From Closterium sp. NIES-65 (taxonomy: Eukaryota > Streptophyta > Zygnematophyceae > Desmidiales > Closteriaceae): a stretch of 64,000 bases of DNA. The notes below the pieces were generated by a model, which worked only from the letters and a program-made list of their open reading frames with translations, had not been told where the DNA came from and searched no databases. The translations under genes were made by a program, and so were the position numbers. Positions 10,301-19,317 of this stretch are shown piece by piece. The stretch covers positions 496,001-560,000 of the forward strand of contig CANXME010002107.1 in assembly GCA_948144175.1 (NCBI GenBank). The letters are read 5' to 3'. How positions within the stretch are numbered: position 1 is the stretch's first letter; the number at the start of each line of letters is the position of its first letter.

Positions 10301-13119
10301 TTTTTGTGTGAATATGTACGTTTGTACAGTATGTGTGTACATGTATAGTGTGATTGGGTGTACCATATCTACACCCACACCAGGTGGAATCGGAGGAGTC
10401 ACAGCTGCATGTGATTCTCGGCCTTGTGGGTGCGCTCGTCTCGAGCCTCTTCCTTCTGCTTATAGGAGCCATCAATCTCCTCGTTTTGATCCACCTCGTT
10501 AAGGTACATGTCCAGTTTTGAGACGTCTCAGAACTAGTATTAGTTCACCATAACTTATTTTTAACCCTCTTCCTGGCGCTTTTTGTCGCAAACCACCCTG
10601 TTGGAGTGCACTTCTTCAACCCCTCTTCACCCTACTCCACCCCTCTCCACCACTCTCCACCCTGCTCCACCGCTCTCCACGCCTCCAGGTGTTCCGTGCA
10701 ATGCGCAAGGGCACAGCCAGAGAAACAGACTTAGAGGACCTGACATTACAAGGGGGGCTGTTCACCCGCTGCCTGGGACGGGTAGCAGCGCTGATAAAGC
10801 ACCCGCCCCAGATGTACCTGCTGGGGTTCCTCTTTGGGCTCGGCTTTGACACGGCCACGGAGGTGGCTCTGCTCTTCATGGCTGCTGGCGCTGCTTCCTC
10901 TGGCCTCCCTTGGTTTGCGATCCTCTGCCTTCCGGTCATCTTTGCTGCTGGTACGCCCACTCTGCCCTGCCTGTATCCCACTGCCCTGCCTTCATCCCAC
11001 AGCCACGGAGGTGGCTCTGCTCTTCATGGCTGCTGGCGTTGCCTCCTCCGGCCTCCCTTGGTTCGCCATTCTCTGCCTGCCCGTCATCTTTGCTGCCGGT
11101 TTTTGAGAATTTTCAAGAACTGGTGCTGCCTACGAATATTCGCCTCTGCATTACCCACCTCCCACCGTTCATTCACGAACTTCGCCCACAGCTGGGCCTT
11201 CTCGGTCCGGCATGTTCTGAACCGTGCATTACCTCTCCCCACCACTCCCCATCCTCCTATTCCCCTCCTGCTCTCCTCCTCCCCCCCTCCCAGGCATGAC
11301 TCTACTGGACACCATAGGCGGATCATTCATGAGCTTCGCCTATAGCTGGGCCTTCTCCTTCCCTTAATCTGCATGTTCTTATCCCTGCATTACCTCGTTT
11401 GTTTTTTGAGAATTCTCAGAAAACATATTCTCCTTCCCTTAATCTGCATGTTCTCAACCCTGCATTACCTCTACTACCCCCCTTCCACGCATTACCTCTC
11501 CCCCTCCCCTCCAGGCATGACCCTATTAGACACCATAGACGGATCGTTCATGAACTTTGCCTACAGCTGGGCCTTCTCCTTCCCGCTGAGAAAGCTCTTC
11601 TTCAATATTGTCATCACCGGCTTGTCCGTTATGGTGGCGCTGCTTATAGGGGGGATAGAGCTTCTGCAGGTAAGCTTGAGCTGACAATACAGCTAGAACA
11701 CACCACACCAGCAATGCGTCTTAGTGGAGGTGCTAATAAAGGGGACAGGCCATCCTCATCCCTCCTCAAGAGCGTCTGGTTCAGTCAAAAAGCCAGCCTT
11801 ATGCACGAGATTGCATTGAGTGTGAAGACGAGCTATGAGACGGATTCTCGTAGCTCCCCTTCTCTTCATCCCTCCTTATGCTCGAGATTGCTTTGAGTGT
11901 GAAGGGTTATGAGGCGCCTCAAAACTCGTCTCACGTTGCAATATGACAATACTTATATGGGGGATAAATCTCTTCTTGCACCACTTGCATGCGTATTGGC
12001 TAGGGGCAAGGAGGGGGGTACTTTGTCTGCATGCTACCCATGTTTTATTTTCTGAGCCTCAAACAGCAGGTTGCTAACATGAAGCTTATTGACGGTCGAT
12101 AGTGACGGTCGCAGCCCACCTGTCCCTTGTCATCCTCATCCCTCCTCGACAGTGCATGCTACCCATGTTTTTTTAGAATTCTCAAAATCTCATACCATTA
12201 TCGTCATCTAGTTTTCCTCGTCCCATTTTTTCATCCCATTTTCCTCGTCCCATTTTCCTCGTCCCATATTCCTCGTCCCATTTGTCGCATCCAAACTCAT
12301 TTTTCACCATACCCCACCCTTTTACTTCCCATGTCAACTGGGCCCACTTGCGCCTTCTTGTTCCTTGCCTCTTTCTTTTGTGTTGACTCGAAATATGCCG
12401 TGTGCCATTGTAACGAGGTGACTTTTGACTCGACTCAAAATGTGTCGTGTGCCAATGTAACGAGGTGACTAATGACTCAACTCAAAATGTGTTGTGTGCC
12501 ATTGTAACGAGGTGGCAATTGGTCCCACTTGCGCCTCCTTGCTCCTTGCCTCTTCCTTTTGTCCTTCATCCTCTTCTGTCTCTCCTCTTCGTCATCTCTA
12601 GCTGCTCCATGTCTTGCTCTCCTCGCTCCTCTCCTTTCCTCATCACCCTGTCCTTTCCCAATCCCTTTCTCCCATCCTTTCTCCCATCCTCGCTCCTATC
12701 CCCACTCCCGTCCCCGCTCCACCCCACCCCCATTTCCTCTCCTTCCTCCTTCCTCTCACCCTCCTTTCATCCTAGGTGGCAGCTGGTGATTGAAAAGGCA
12801 GGATAGGAAGGGCAACGACGGGACTTAATCATGTGCATGTAAGGGAAGGGGAGGCGGCACTTTTTACTCGCACCACTCCTCGTCTCATCCCATTCAGTCC
12901 CCTGTCTTTTTGTCACCTGCCATCCCTCCCTCCCTCCACCAATGGTGGCAGTTGGTGATCGAAAAGGCAGGATGGGAGGGGCAACCGTAGGACTCAATCG
13001 CAGGAATGGATCTCAACATTCTTGGATTCGTTATAGTGGGCCTCTTTTTCCTTACATGGATGATTGCGCTCGCCATATGGCACTCCATGCAATATGAGAC
13101 TTCAGCTGACATCTCTTAA
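7389..13119 (+). CDS. NiCoT/HoxN-family nickel-cobalt transporter, multi-exon, possibly disrupted
   Basis: A secondary transporter for Ni2+/Co2+ with about eight membrane helices. Proposed exons are 7389 or 7641-8274, 9240-9382, 10384-10503, 10689-10950, 11515-11669, and 12952 or 12991-13119. Each junction is GT-AG and phases agree. All NiCoT signatures are present in order: the metal-binding RHAFDADHI followed across the splice by AAIDNTTRK, then GFWFALGHSSVV, LGLVGALVSSLFLLLIG with AINLL, and LGFLFGLGFDTATE. The last exon encodes a final hydrophobic helix (ILGFVIVGLFFLTWMIAL). Two stops interrupt the frame. TAA at 7521-7523 lies in the N-terminal extension and is avoided by starting at ATG 7641. 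TAG at 12988-12990 lies 12 codons into the last exon and is avoided only if this TAG serves as the acceptor (…CCGTAG|GAC, phase 0). The gene is either alternatively spliced or recently dead. Almost every exon has extra tandem copies nearby. Confidence 0.8.
8275..8605 (+). repeat. 112-bp tandem copies of the NiCoT signature exon end
   Basis: The segment encoding GTFGVGLGV to FDADHIAG is repeated with an exact 112-bp period (start points 8196, 8308, 8420), and each copy ends in GCAG|GTACxT (donors after 8274, 8386, 8498). A fourth, diverged piece encodes AYMLGMRPAFDAHH at 8545-8605. 112 is not a multiple of three and no acceptor separates the copies, so use of donor 2 or 3 would shift the frame. 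Confidence 0.9.
8640..8930. repeat. Purine/pyrimidine-skewed intron DNA
   Basis: 8650-8800 is almost purely G/A on the plus strand (GGGACGAGG units) and 8830-8925 almost purely C/T. Both lie in the intron before the exon 2 copies. The paired skew could fold into a long hairpin or triplex. No coding content is seen. Confidence 0.6.
8932..9070 (+). pseudogene. Upstream duplicate of NiCoT exon 2
   Basis: The same acceptor (CCAATCAG|CG) and the same first 26 codons (IDNTTRKFLAEGRR…) as the exon at 9240-9382. It diverges after GFWSALGH and runs into a stop at 9069 without a donor. The following intron-like DNA also repeats the C/T-rich tract and CCTGCCTCGTCCAATCAG. It is a tandem exon copy that has lost its 3' half. 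Confidence 0.8.
9411..9501 (+). pseudogene. Downstream partial duplicate of NiCoT exon 2 with donor
   Basis: Repeats the second half of exon 2 (GFWFALGHSSVVFLAALII…FAGE), ending GAGAG|GTGATT. There is no acceptor in front. A further scrap, GGCTTCTGCGGGAGAGGTAC, follows the palindrome array at 10226-10245, so the array was inserted into or grew within a string of exon 2 copies. Confidence 0.8.
9524..10230. repeat. 59-bp tandem array built on the palindrome TTTGAGTCGACTCAAA
   Basis: GAGTCGACTC recurs at 9591, 9650, 9709, 9768, 9827, 9886, 9945, 10004, 10063, 10122 and 10181, an exact 59-bp period (11 copies), preceded by a founder palindrome at 9524-9541 in different flanks. Each unit also carries CAGGCTAACCGAGCTAG and CGTTGCTGCGGGGCTG. 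The first and last units are more diverged than the central ones, as expected for unequal-crossover homogenisation. It lies in a NiCoT intron. Confidence 0.95.
10516..10533. repeat. TTTTGAG-ACGT-CTCAGAA palindrome
   Basis: A member of the same palindrome class with core ACGT, just after the exon 3 donor (10503). Confidence 0.7.
11003..11098 (+). CDS. Duplicated NiCoT exon (cassette-like copy of the end of exon 4)
   Basis: A 96-nt copy of the last 32 codons of exon 4 (ATEVALLFMAAG…), separated from it by a 52-nt GT-AG interval (10951-11002). Its acceptor is CCCACAG and its donor a weak GTTTTT. It is symmetric in phase (1-1), so inclusion adds 32 residues in frame. By my hand count it differs from the exon 4 end at eight synonymous sites and one nonsynonymous site. 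It ends exactly where a palindrome (11101-11118) begins. It may be an alternative or duplicated exon; inclusion would add or swap a membrane segment. Confidence 0.55.
11101..11118. repeat. TTTTGAG-AATT palindrome at the end of the duplicated exon
   Basis: An imperfect member (TTTTGAGAATTTTCAAGA) of the palindrome class, abutting the duplicated exon at 11003-11098. Confidence 0.65.
11163..11210 (+). pseudogene. Decayed copy of NiCoT exon 5 segment
   Basis: Matches the GSFMNFAYSWAFS segment of exon 5 (11515-11669) with substitutions and no splice sites. Confidence 0.6.
11294..11366 (+). pseudogene. Partial copy of NiCoT exon 5 with acceptor
   Basis: Starts after CCTCCCAG as the true exon does and encodes MTLLDTIGGSFMSFAYSWAFSFP, then reaches TAA with no donor. 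Against exon 5 it shows mainly synonymous changes (five synonymous, two nonsynonymous by my count). A terminal exon giving a truncated protein is possible; a relic is more likely. Confidence 0.65.
11354..11471. repeat. 43-bp direct repeat flanking a palindrome
   Basis: 11354-11396 and 11429-11471 are near-identical and flank TTTTGAGAATTCTCAGAA (11404-11421). This is a clean example of a tandem duplication whose junction is a member of the palindrome class. Confidence 0.85.
12376..12512. repeat. Three tandem units separated by TTTTGACTCGACTCAAAA-type palindromes
   Basis: Units containing GTGTGCCATTGTAACGAGGTG occur three times, each preceded by a palindrome member (12376-12393 degenerate, 12423-12440 nearly perfect, 12470-12487 degenerate). 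Confidence 0.85.
12776..12812 (+). pseudogene. Decayed copy of the start of the last NiCoT exon
   Basis: GGTGGCAG acceptor followed by LVIEKAG then TAG (W to stop), a near copy of 12952-12990. It has an intron-like C/T-rich tract in front, as does the true exon. Confidence 0.75.
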
Positions 13120-14032
13120 TGCTGTTGCTTTATAGCCCATTGTTTCACCTTTGCACGTCAACGTCGCTGAGACTACAGGCAGGAATAATGCCTGAAGATG
13201 AATGTGGAGTTATGGAATAGAATACCATATTAATGAGCACTACACTTAAAATTATCCTGGTACACTGAAAGGATGTACAGATGGTCTGGTAAAAGCCACC
13301 CTATTACCTGTAAAATGTCTGTCAAGTGCTCGACATCTGTATTTGATGAAGTTCTAACAGGAGTTATACGGTAATTGTGGTGTGGAGTCCAACTCACGTC
13401 CATGCGGCTTTAGCAGAGAAATCGTCTGAAGGGCCAAGCAAGGTAGGGCATGAAGGGAACTGAAGGGCAGGAAGGGAAAGAAGGGCAAGAAGGGCAAGAA
13501 GGGAAAGAAGGGCAAGAAGGGAACGAAGGGCAAGAAGGGAAGGAAGGGCAAGAAGGGAAAGAAGGGCAAGAAGGGAAGGAAGGGCAGGAAGGGCAGGAAG
13601 GGCAGGAAGGGGAGGAAGGGCAGAAAGACTTTTGAACAGGAGACGAGGTGACTTTTGAGTCAACTCAAAAGGAAGGAAAGAGGGTGTATGAGGAGACAAG
13701 GAATGGGTGTGAGAGCACCCATTCACTCACTTACTCTCACTCACCAACTCACTCATCCACTCACTCACCCACCCACTCACCCACTCACTCACCCACTCAC
13801 TCACCCACTCACCCACCCACTCACCCACCCACTCACTCACCCACTCACTCACTCACCCACTCACTCACCCACTCACTCACCCACTAACTCACCCGCTCAC
13901 TCACTCACTCACTCACCCACTCACTCACCCACTCACTCACTCACTCACTCACTCACTCACCACTCACTCACCCACTCACTCACCCACTCACTACCCACTC
14001 ACTCACCCACTCACTCACCCACCCACTCACCC
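13120..14032. other. NiCoT 3' flank, homopurine minisatellite and ACTC microsatellite
   Basis: 13447-13628 is a 9-bp minisatellite (GAAGGGCAA with variants, about 20 units), homopurine on the plus strand. 13653-13670 is the palindrome TTTTGAGTCAACTCAAAA, preceded by ACGAGGTGAC as at 12412-12422. 13725-14030 is a (CACT)n/(CACC)n microsatellite. No gene is seen. Confidence 0.85.
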
Positions 14033-14157
14033 ACGGCAGGAGTATCCGCGTTCATGAGCAGCACTTGAGCTGTTCTCACGCTTTGCGGTCGCCACGCCCA
14101 CAGCAGCAGCCACCACGCGTCCGGCACGGCCCCGACCACCCGCCACCCCATCTCGCA
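14033..14157 (-). pseudogene. Third copy of the glycosyltransferase-like C-terminal segment
   Basis: Minus-strand copy of the last 43 codons of the gene at 14597-18364, preceded by GAGTAG|TGCGAG (an AG acceptor context). By hand count there are ten synonymous changes, one R-to-W change and one inserted codon. The stop is lost into the CACT repeat. Confidence 0.8.
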
Positions 14158-14218
14158 CTACTCAAACCCAGGGTCAATCAGGAGCACCAGACCCACCCAC
14201 TCACTCACTCACTCACCC

Positions 14219-14345
14219 ACGGCGGGAGTATCAGCATTCATGAGCAGCACTTGCGCTGTCCTCACACTCTGAGGTCGCCACGCCCACAGCAGCAGCCGCC
14301 ACGTGTCAAGCACGGCCCCGACCCGCCACCCCATCTCGCACTATT
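14219..14345 (-). pseudogene. Second copy of the glycosyltransferase-like C-terminal segment
   Basis: Minus-strand copy of the last 43 codons, ending with the same ADTPAVGE and TGA, preceded by GAATAG|TGCGAG. By hand count it differs by 11 synonymous and 2 nonsynonymous codons (P to L, A to T). It could be an alternative last exon or the end of a lost tandem paralogue. Confidence 0.8.
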
Positions 14346-14384
14346 CAAACCCAGGGTCTAGCAGGAAGCAGGCAAGCACCAGAC

Positions 14385-14608
14385 CCACCCACTCACTCAC
14401 CCACTCGCTCACCCAATCACTCACCCACTCACTCACCCACTCGCTCACCCAATCACTCACCCACTCACTCACCCACTCACCCACCCACTCACTCACCCAC
14501 TCACTCACTCACCCACTCGCTCACTCAATCACTCACCCACTCACTCACCCACTCACTCACCCACTCACTCACCCACTCACTCACTCACCCACTCAATCAC
14601 TCACCCAC
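14385..14608. repeat. (CACT)n/(CACC)n microsatellite
   Basis: Tetranucleotide ACTC/ACCC repeat between C-terminal copies. The stop codon of the minus-strand gene (14597) lies inside it. Confidence 0.95.
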
Positions 14609-16105
14609 AGCAGGAGTATCGGCGTTCATAAGTAAGACTTGAGCCGTCCTCACACTCTGCGGCCGCCACGCCCACAGCAGCAGCCGCCACGCGTCCGGCA
14701 CGGCCCCGACCCGCCACCCCATCTCGCACCCGTCCGATATGCTCGGCACACAGCGCACCACGCGTAACCGCGTTACCACGTTCCGTAACCTTGGAGAAAG
14801 CCAGTGCATGCGCGTGGTGTTGATCCACGCGGAGGGGGAGGAGGGGAGCGAGCGGCGGAGCGAGCGGCGGAAGCGATCAAACATGTGCAGAGCTGTGTGG
14901 TCTGGATCGGTGTGCCGAACGTACATCCAGGCTCGGAAGTACCGCGCCGAACGGACGCAGGGCCGGGAGGGAGGTTCGGTGGTGGAGGTGGGGGAGGAGG
15001 AGGGAGGGAAGGGCGTTAGTAGCGTGCCTTGGGGTTGGGTTACATCGGTGGTGTCTTTTTTGGTAGAAGAAGACGAGGAGGAGGAGGAGGAGGAGGAGGA
15101 GGAGGAGGAGGAGGAGGAGGAGGAGGAGGAGGAGGAGGAGGAGGAGGAGGAGGAGGAGGAGGAGGAGGAGGAGGAGGAGGAGGAGGAGGAGGAGGAGGAA
15201 GTGGAGGAGGAAGAGAGGTTAGAAGCCGAAGCGGAAGCAGAAGAGGAAGAAGAAGAGGGCAATGGTGGGAAGAAGCATTTTTCCTCCACAACAACTGACA
15301 GCCCATCAAACAGACTCGACTCCAGAACCGTTTTCCCCGCCCCTCCTGTCCGCTTGCTCCTGTCCCGGCCCCCTCTCAGCCCTGTCCCCTCCTCCACCTC
15401 TCCCTCACTCCCCCCAATCCACCACCTGCTATCCTCCTCCCCTTTCCCCCCACCACTCTCCCCACCTGTCCCAGAAAACACCCGCATTTCCAATTCCACC
15501 AGCAGAAACGGATGGTATAGCCTCATTAAAAAGGGCAATTCCGGGGCTCGCCTTCCTGGATGCTTCTCGCCGTGTTTGACCACTCCGTGCCGAATCATGA
15601 ACAGTTGTCCGTCCCGTAGCGACGCCGCCCGCCACAGATCCTCCACCCGATTCACCCGCAGGCTCGGGTACTCCTCGGCTCGGCCGAACCACAGCTCTGG
15701 CTCTCCCCGAACCTCAGCCTCGGCAGCACCACCAGTACTACCATTCCTACTGCCAGAGAGAACTACTCTCTTCCCACCGGCACCAGCAGCAGCAGCACCA
15801 CCAGCACCAGCGGCAGCAGCGGCGGCGGCAGCTTTGGCATTTTCTGCCAAAGCATCTGGCAGCGTTGCAAGTCGGTCCACAAATGGAATAAACCGGGCGG
15901 CAACAGCCATCCAGGGGATCGAGATCTGGCACAACGTCCTGTCTCTGACGTGGCAGACAGCTGGCGGCGCGGGCGGCAGGGGTTGCCAGGCTGGCAGGTT
16001 GCGCATCTGGAAACGGTTGAAACCGACCAATGAGAAGAAGGCGAGGACGAGCTGAGCCTGCTCTGATTGGCCCTTGGGAATGAGAAAACGGGCGGGGGGT
16101 GTGGC

Positions 16106-16143
<38 letters not shown>

Positions 16144-18364
16144 CAAGGCTAGTACCCTTTCCACCTGCCTCGACTCCCCCTTTCGCTGCACTACCCTCCT
16201 CCCCACCACCAGCAGCAGCATTGCCTGCAACACCTGCACCGTTCACCTCCCACCCTTCGCCATCCCCCTCCTGGCCCTCAGTTGTCCACACGTGGCCCCT
16301 TAAAGTGGCGTCCACGAACCCTCTACACTGCTGCCCCGTTATAACCCCCCACTTGTGCCGCAGAAACACCTGATTGGCTGAACACACGTCAGCGCCGCTC
16401 TGCCGCGCAAAGTAGATCAAATCCCGCGCTCCCACGCTGGAAGACGGGTGGTGGTATACCACTATAGACTGCGGCACTAAGTAAGACTTGTAGTTAAAAT
16501 ACCTTGTTGTAAGCGCCAAATCCAGATCCTGCCGGGTATACCCGACCCTAGGGTCGAACAGAACAGCTTCGGAAAGAAACGACTGCCGAACCAACATGCA
16601 GTGATCCTCCACGCCTACCGGGGATTCTCGAGGGTCCAGCAGGCTCGGATCTCTGGTGCCTGCCACGTGGACGTCTTCTATTGGTTGTGGGTAGAGCTTC
16701 CCGTCGTTACTGTAGTCGTCAAATAGCATATCTGAGGCGAATGCTGCATGGGCTTTAAGGCCCTCTTGCTTCGCCACTGATCCGCTGCCCATGCTCCCAC
16801 CCCCCGCACCACCACTACTGCTACTAGCAACACCAGCAGTCACACCAGCAGCGCCAGCACTAGTGGCCGCACCTGCAGCAGCACTGGCACCGGGCCTACC
16901 ACCCAGGTTCGTCGCACCACCATACGTCACCGCCCCTCTCCCCCTTCCCCCCACCCCTCCCCCTACGCCCGCCCCTCTGCTGAGCCCGCCTGCCCTGAGC
17001 TTCGCCCCCCCGCCCCCCGCATCCCCCCCCCACTCCCAAATGAACGGCAGGAAAATCACCCCCTCAGGATGCTTCTCAGCGAATCTAAACAGATGCTGCA
17101 GCCAGTTGGGTCGATACGGGAACACGTCAGAGAACACAAAGAGCGCGTACTTAGTGCGGATTAACTCTGATGATGCGTTTCGCATTAGGTATCCGCTCGC
17201 ATATTCGTCCTCCATCTCCTTAACGAGTATTCTCCGCCCTCCCTGTACTTCCTCCCCCTTCCCCCGCCCCTTCCCCCTGCCCTTCCGCCTCCGCCTATTC
17301 CCTCCGCCACCATCCCCCCAAACCAGTTCAGGATCTGCAAACCCTAATCCGCCGCCCGCTGCCCCCCCCGCGCTTGCGCCTCCCCCTCCGCCGCCCCAGC
17401 CACCCCACATCCCCCGTGCGCTCTCCGCTTGCCTGCGCCTGACGTGCGCGCGCGTGCGCGCGTCCATTGCGCCGGGGATCATGTAGATCACTGGGCAGGG
17501 GGGAGTGGTCGCGAGAATCGCGTCCAGCTGCGCGGCTGCTGTTCCGAAAGAGTGCTTTGAGCTGATCACTATAGTCACATCGCGAGCCAGCCGCTCGTTT
17601 AGAGCACGGTCCACGTCAGCATTCCCCTGTAAGCCCTGGTTCCAGGAGCCAATCAGAGACGCGGGCAAGGTTCTCGCGCTGGCGGCTCCTAATTGGTCCA
17701 GTTTTCCGCCATCCTCCCCCGCTACCACCCCTTCTCCCCCATCATACCCCAACCGCATCAGCCTCCGCCGTTCCGCCAGGCTCTCTCCCCCGCTGCTGCT
17801 CCCCGCGCTCCCCGCTCCGCCTCCGCCCTTTCCGCCACCGATCAGGCTTCCCCTAATCCCCTGATCGGGGGAAGACCACAGCAGCTGCTGCGCGGATTCT
17901 CCCAAATCCCGCCAGCGTGATTTGCGCATTGCCGCAGCGAGCAGATCGTCAATCGCCGCCGCGGCTCGACTCGAATCCCCCCAAAACGCCTTTCCCGCCG
18001 ATTCCCCCGCGGATCCCCCCCCGCTTCCACTGCTTCCGCGGCTGCTGCCGAACCTAATGGAGAATTCTCCAGCTGCCGAACCAAAACCTGAACCTCCTTC
18101 CCCATTCCCCGTCGCGCCGCCATCTAATCTTATGTCGAGCACGGAATACAAAAACACACACGCGACGCCGACCGCGAGGAAGAGAAGAAGGCGGCTCGAG
18201 GAGAGCGCGGAGGAGAGGAAGAGGCACATCCGGGGGAGGTGGCGTCTGGGGCGGGTCTTACTGGGGCTATGGAGCGGATGGTCTACGTGGGGGGACTGGT
18301 GGCGGGGGGACTGGCGGTTTTGATGATGATGATAATGGAGCTTGACGCTCGGCCGGCCATCCAT
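14597..18364 (-). CDS. Type II membrane glycosyltransferase-like protein, 1255 residues, single exon
   Basis: A single open frame from ATG 18364. Residues 1-50 are basic and His-rich, and residues 55-75 form one hydrophobic signal anchor (LLLFLAVGVACVFLYSVL), as in Golgi type II enzymes. The luminal part has GT-A/GT2-like features: a nucleotide-binding-like start (ARDVTIVISSKHS near residue 250), a DxD-like acidic patch around EDEYASGYL, and KYALFVFSDVFPYRPNWLQHL (read in two overlapping parts). A conserved core follows at residues 570-690, with EDHCMLVRQSFLSEA, FDPRVGYTRQDLDLA and YLVPQSIVVYHHP. This is typical of family 2 catalytic and acceptor motifs. Long Gly/Ala/Ser inserts and a run of more than 40 Ser (15068-15230) separate the blocks. 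Exact substrate unknown. The C-terminal 43 codons are tandemly triplicated downstream. Confidence 0.6.
15068..15245. repeat. (GAG)n trinucleotide run encoding poly-Ser on the minus strand
   Basis: About 45 GAG/GGA triplets, nearly uninterrupted. On the minus strand they read TCC/TCT (Ser) inside the glycosyltransferase-like gene; on the plus strand they give spurious poly-Glu or poly-Gly frames. Confidence 0.95.
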
Positions 18365-19317
18365 CGCTGCCGTTGGATCTTGCAGGCGGTTAAATCCGGC
18401 CGTCCATTGTGACGGAGGATTTGTGAGGAGTCAACCGAAGCCGTCCATTGCGATGGACGGAGTGAAGGAGTTAGTTAACGGAGAAGCATGATTGGTCGAC
18501 ACGCTTTATGTGTCGAGACCTTGAAATCCAATACTATCGACCTGGCTGGTGAAATCGACTGTGCGATCGCGACACGGCCGAATTGCCACTTGTCCAACCG
18601 CGATTGACTTCAGAGCATCCGGGAACGACGAATTCGAATTAGTCACGATCAACAGTAGGCAGCCAATTATTGAACTGCCACTACCTACTAATGCTCGAGC
18701 ATCCTATGATAAGTCAACTTACAAGTGTTTCCTTCACCACCTAATTATCATAGGCCTACCAATCAAGATCGGCTGAATGACGGCCTAGTTTGACCCTGTG
18801 GTTACCACACTCTCCCACCTGACCACTCGCCCTTCGCGAACGGCCAAGTGCAGCAGCATTATGCGAAGGGATCGGATAATTTCGACAGCGAATCGCCAAT
18901 CGATCTAATTTCATGCGCCACAGAGTTCTGCTCGCATAGGTGTTTCCAGCTACCTCACACCATCGCAGAGCCCATTGCCAGCCAACCTCGATGTTGTCCC
19001 TGGTTTCGTGGTGGGGGATTGCTGTGATGTGGCAGTGGTTTCGCGCAGATTCAACAGGCAAAGGTTATCCACAGTAACGGAGAGTGGAAGCACCAAGACG
19101 AAGCGCAGGTGTTCACAATACGCGGTAGAGTGAATTGACCGTGATTCTGTTACGTGTATCGATACACTTCGAGCTGCAATGAAAGATCGCTCTATTCACC
19201 CCAGGTTGATCACTCGCCCCTTATGTCAATCAATGAGCAATCAGTGGATAAGAAAGCATGTCAAGCCTTACCTCGTTGGGTGGTTTGGTTGTACATCAAG
19301 AACAAATATCAACCTAC
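18365..19317. other. Region between two minus-strand genes
   Basis: Holds the promoter side of the glycosyltransferase-like gene and the 3' UTR of the upstream gene. A hairpin CCGTCCAT-TGCG-ATGGACGG lies at 18441-18460, with a related CCGTCCATTG at 18389-18400. No coding frame is recognised. Confidence 0.5.

Larger units (their letters stand above)
11670..12951 (+). other. Last NiCoT intron with duplicated segments and palindromes
   Basis: Contains a roughly 30-bp direct repeat (ATGCACGAGATTGC at 11800, ATGCTCGAGATTGC at 11878). GCATGCTACCCATGTTT occurs at 12029 and 12154, and CATCCTCATCCCTCCTC at 11751 and 12131. Palindrome members lie at 11907-11924 (core GCGC) and 12170-12187 (core AATT), and a C/T-rich tract at 12530-12775. 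No gene other than the exon copy at 12776 is seen. Confidence 0.6.

Noticed and set aside
7521-12990. Reassignment of TAA/TAG to glutamine (known in some ulvophyte algae), which would remove both NiCoT stops
   Set aside because: The several very long frames in the window lack internal TAA/TAG, and the genes at 5760-6470 and the NiCoT 3' end terminate on TAA; standard code fits better.
13450-13635. GQEGKEGQEG-type repeat protein
   Set aside because: Translation of a 9-bp homopurine minisatellite; no start context, no flanking coding sequence.
14739-16055. Plus-strand 438-codon frame with a poly-Glu run
   Set aside because: It is antisense to the glycosyltransferase-like gene; the poly-Glu is the complement of the poly-Ser tract.
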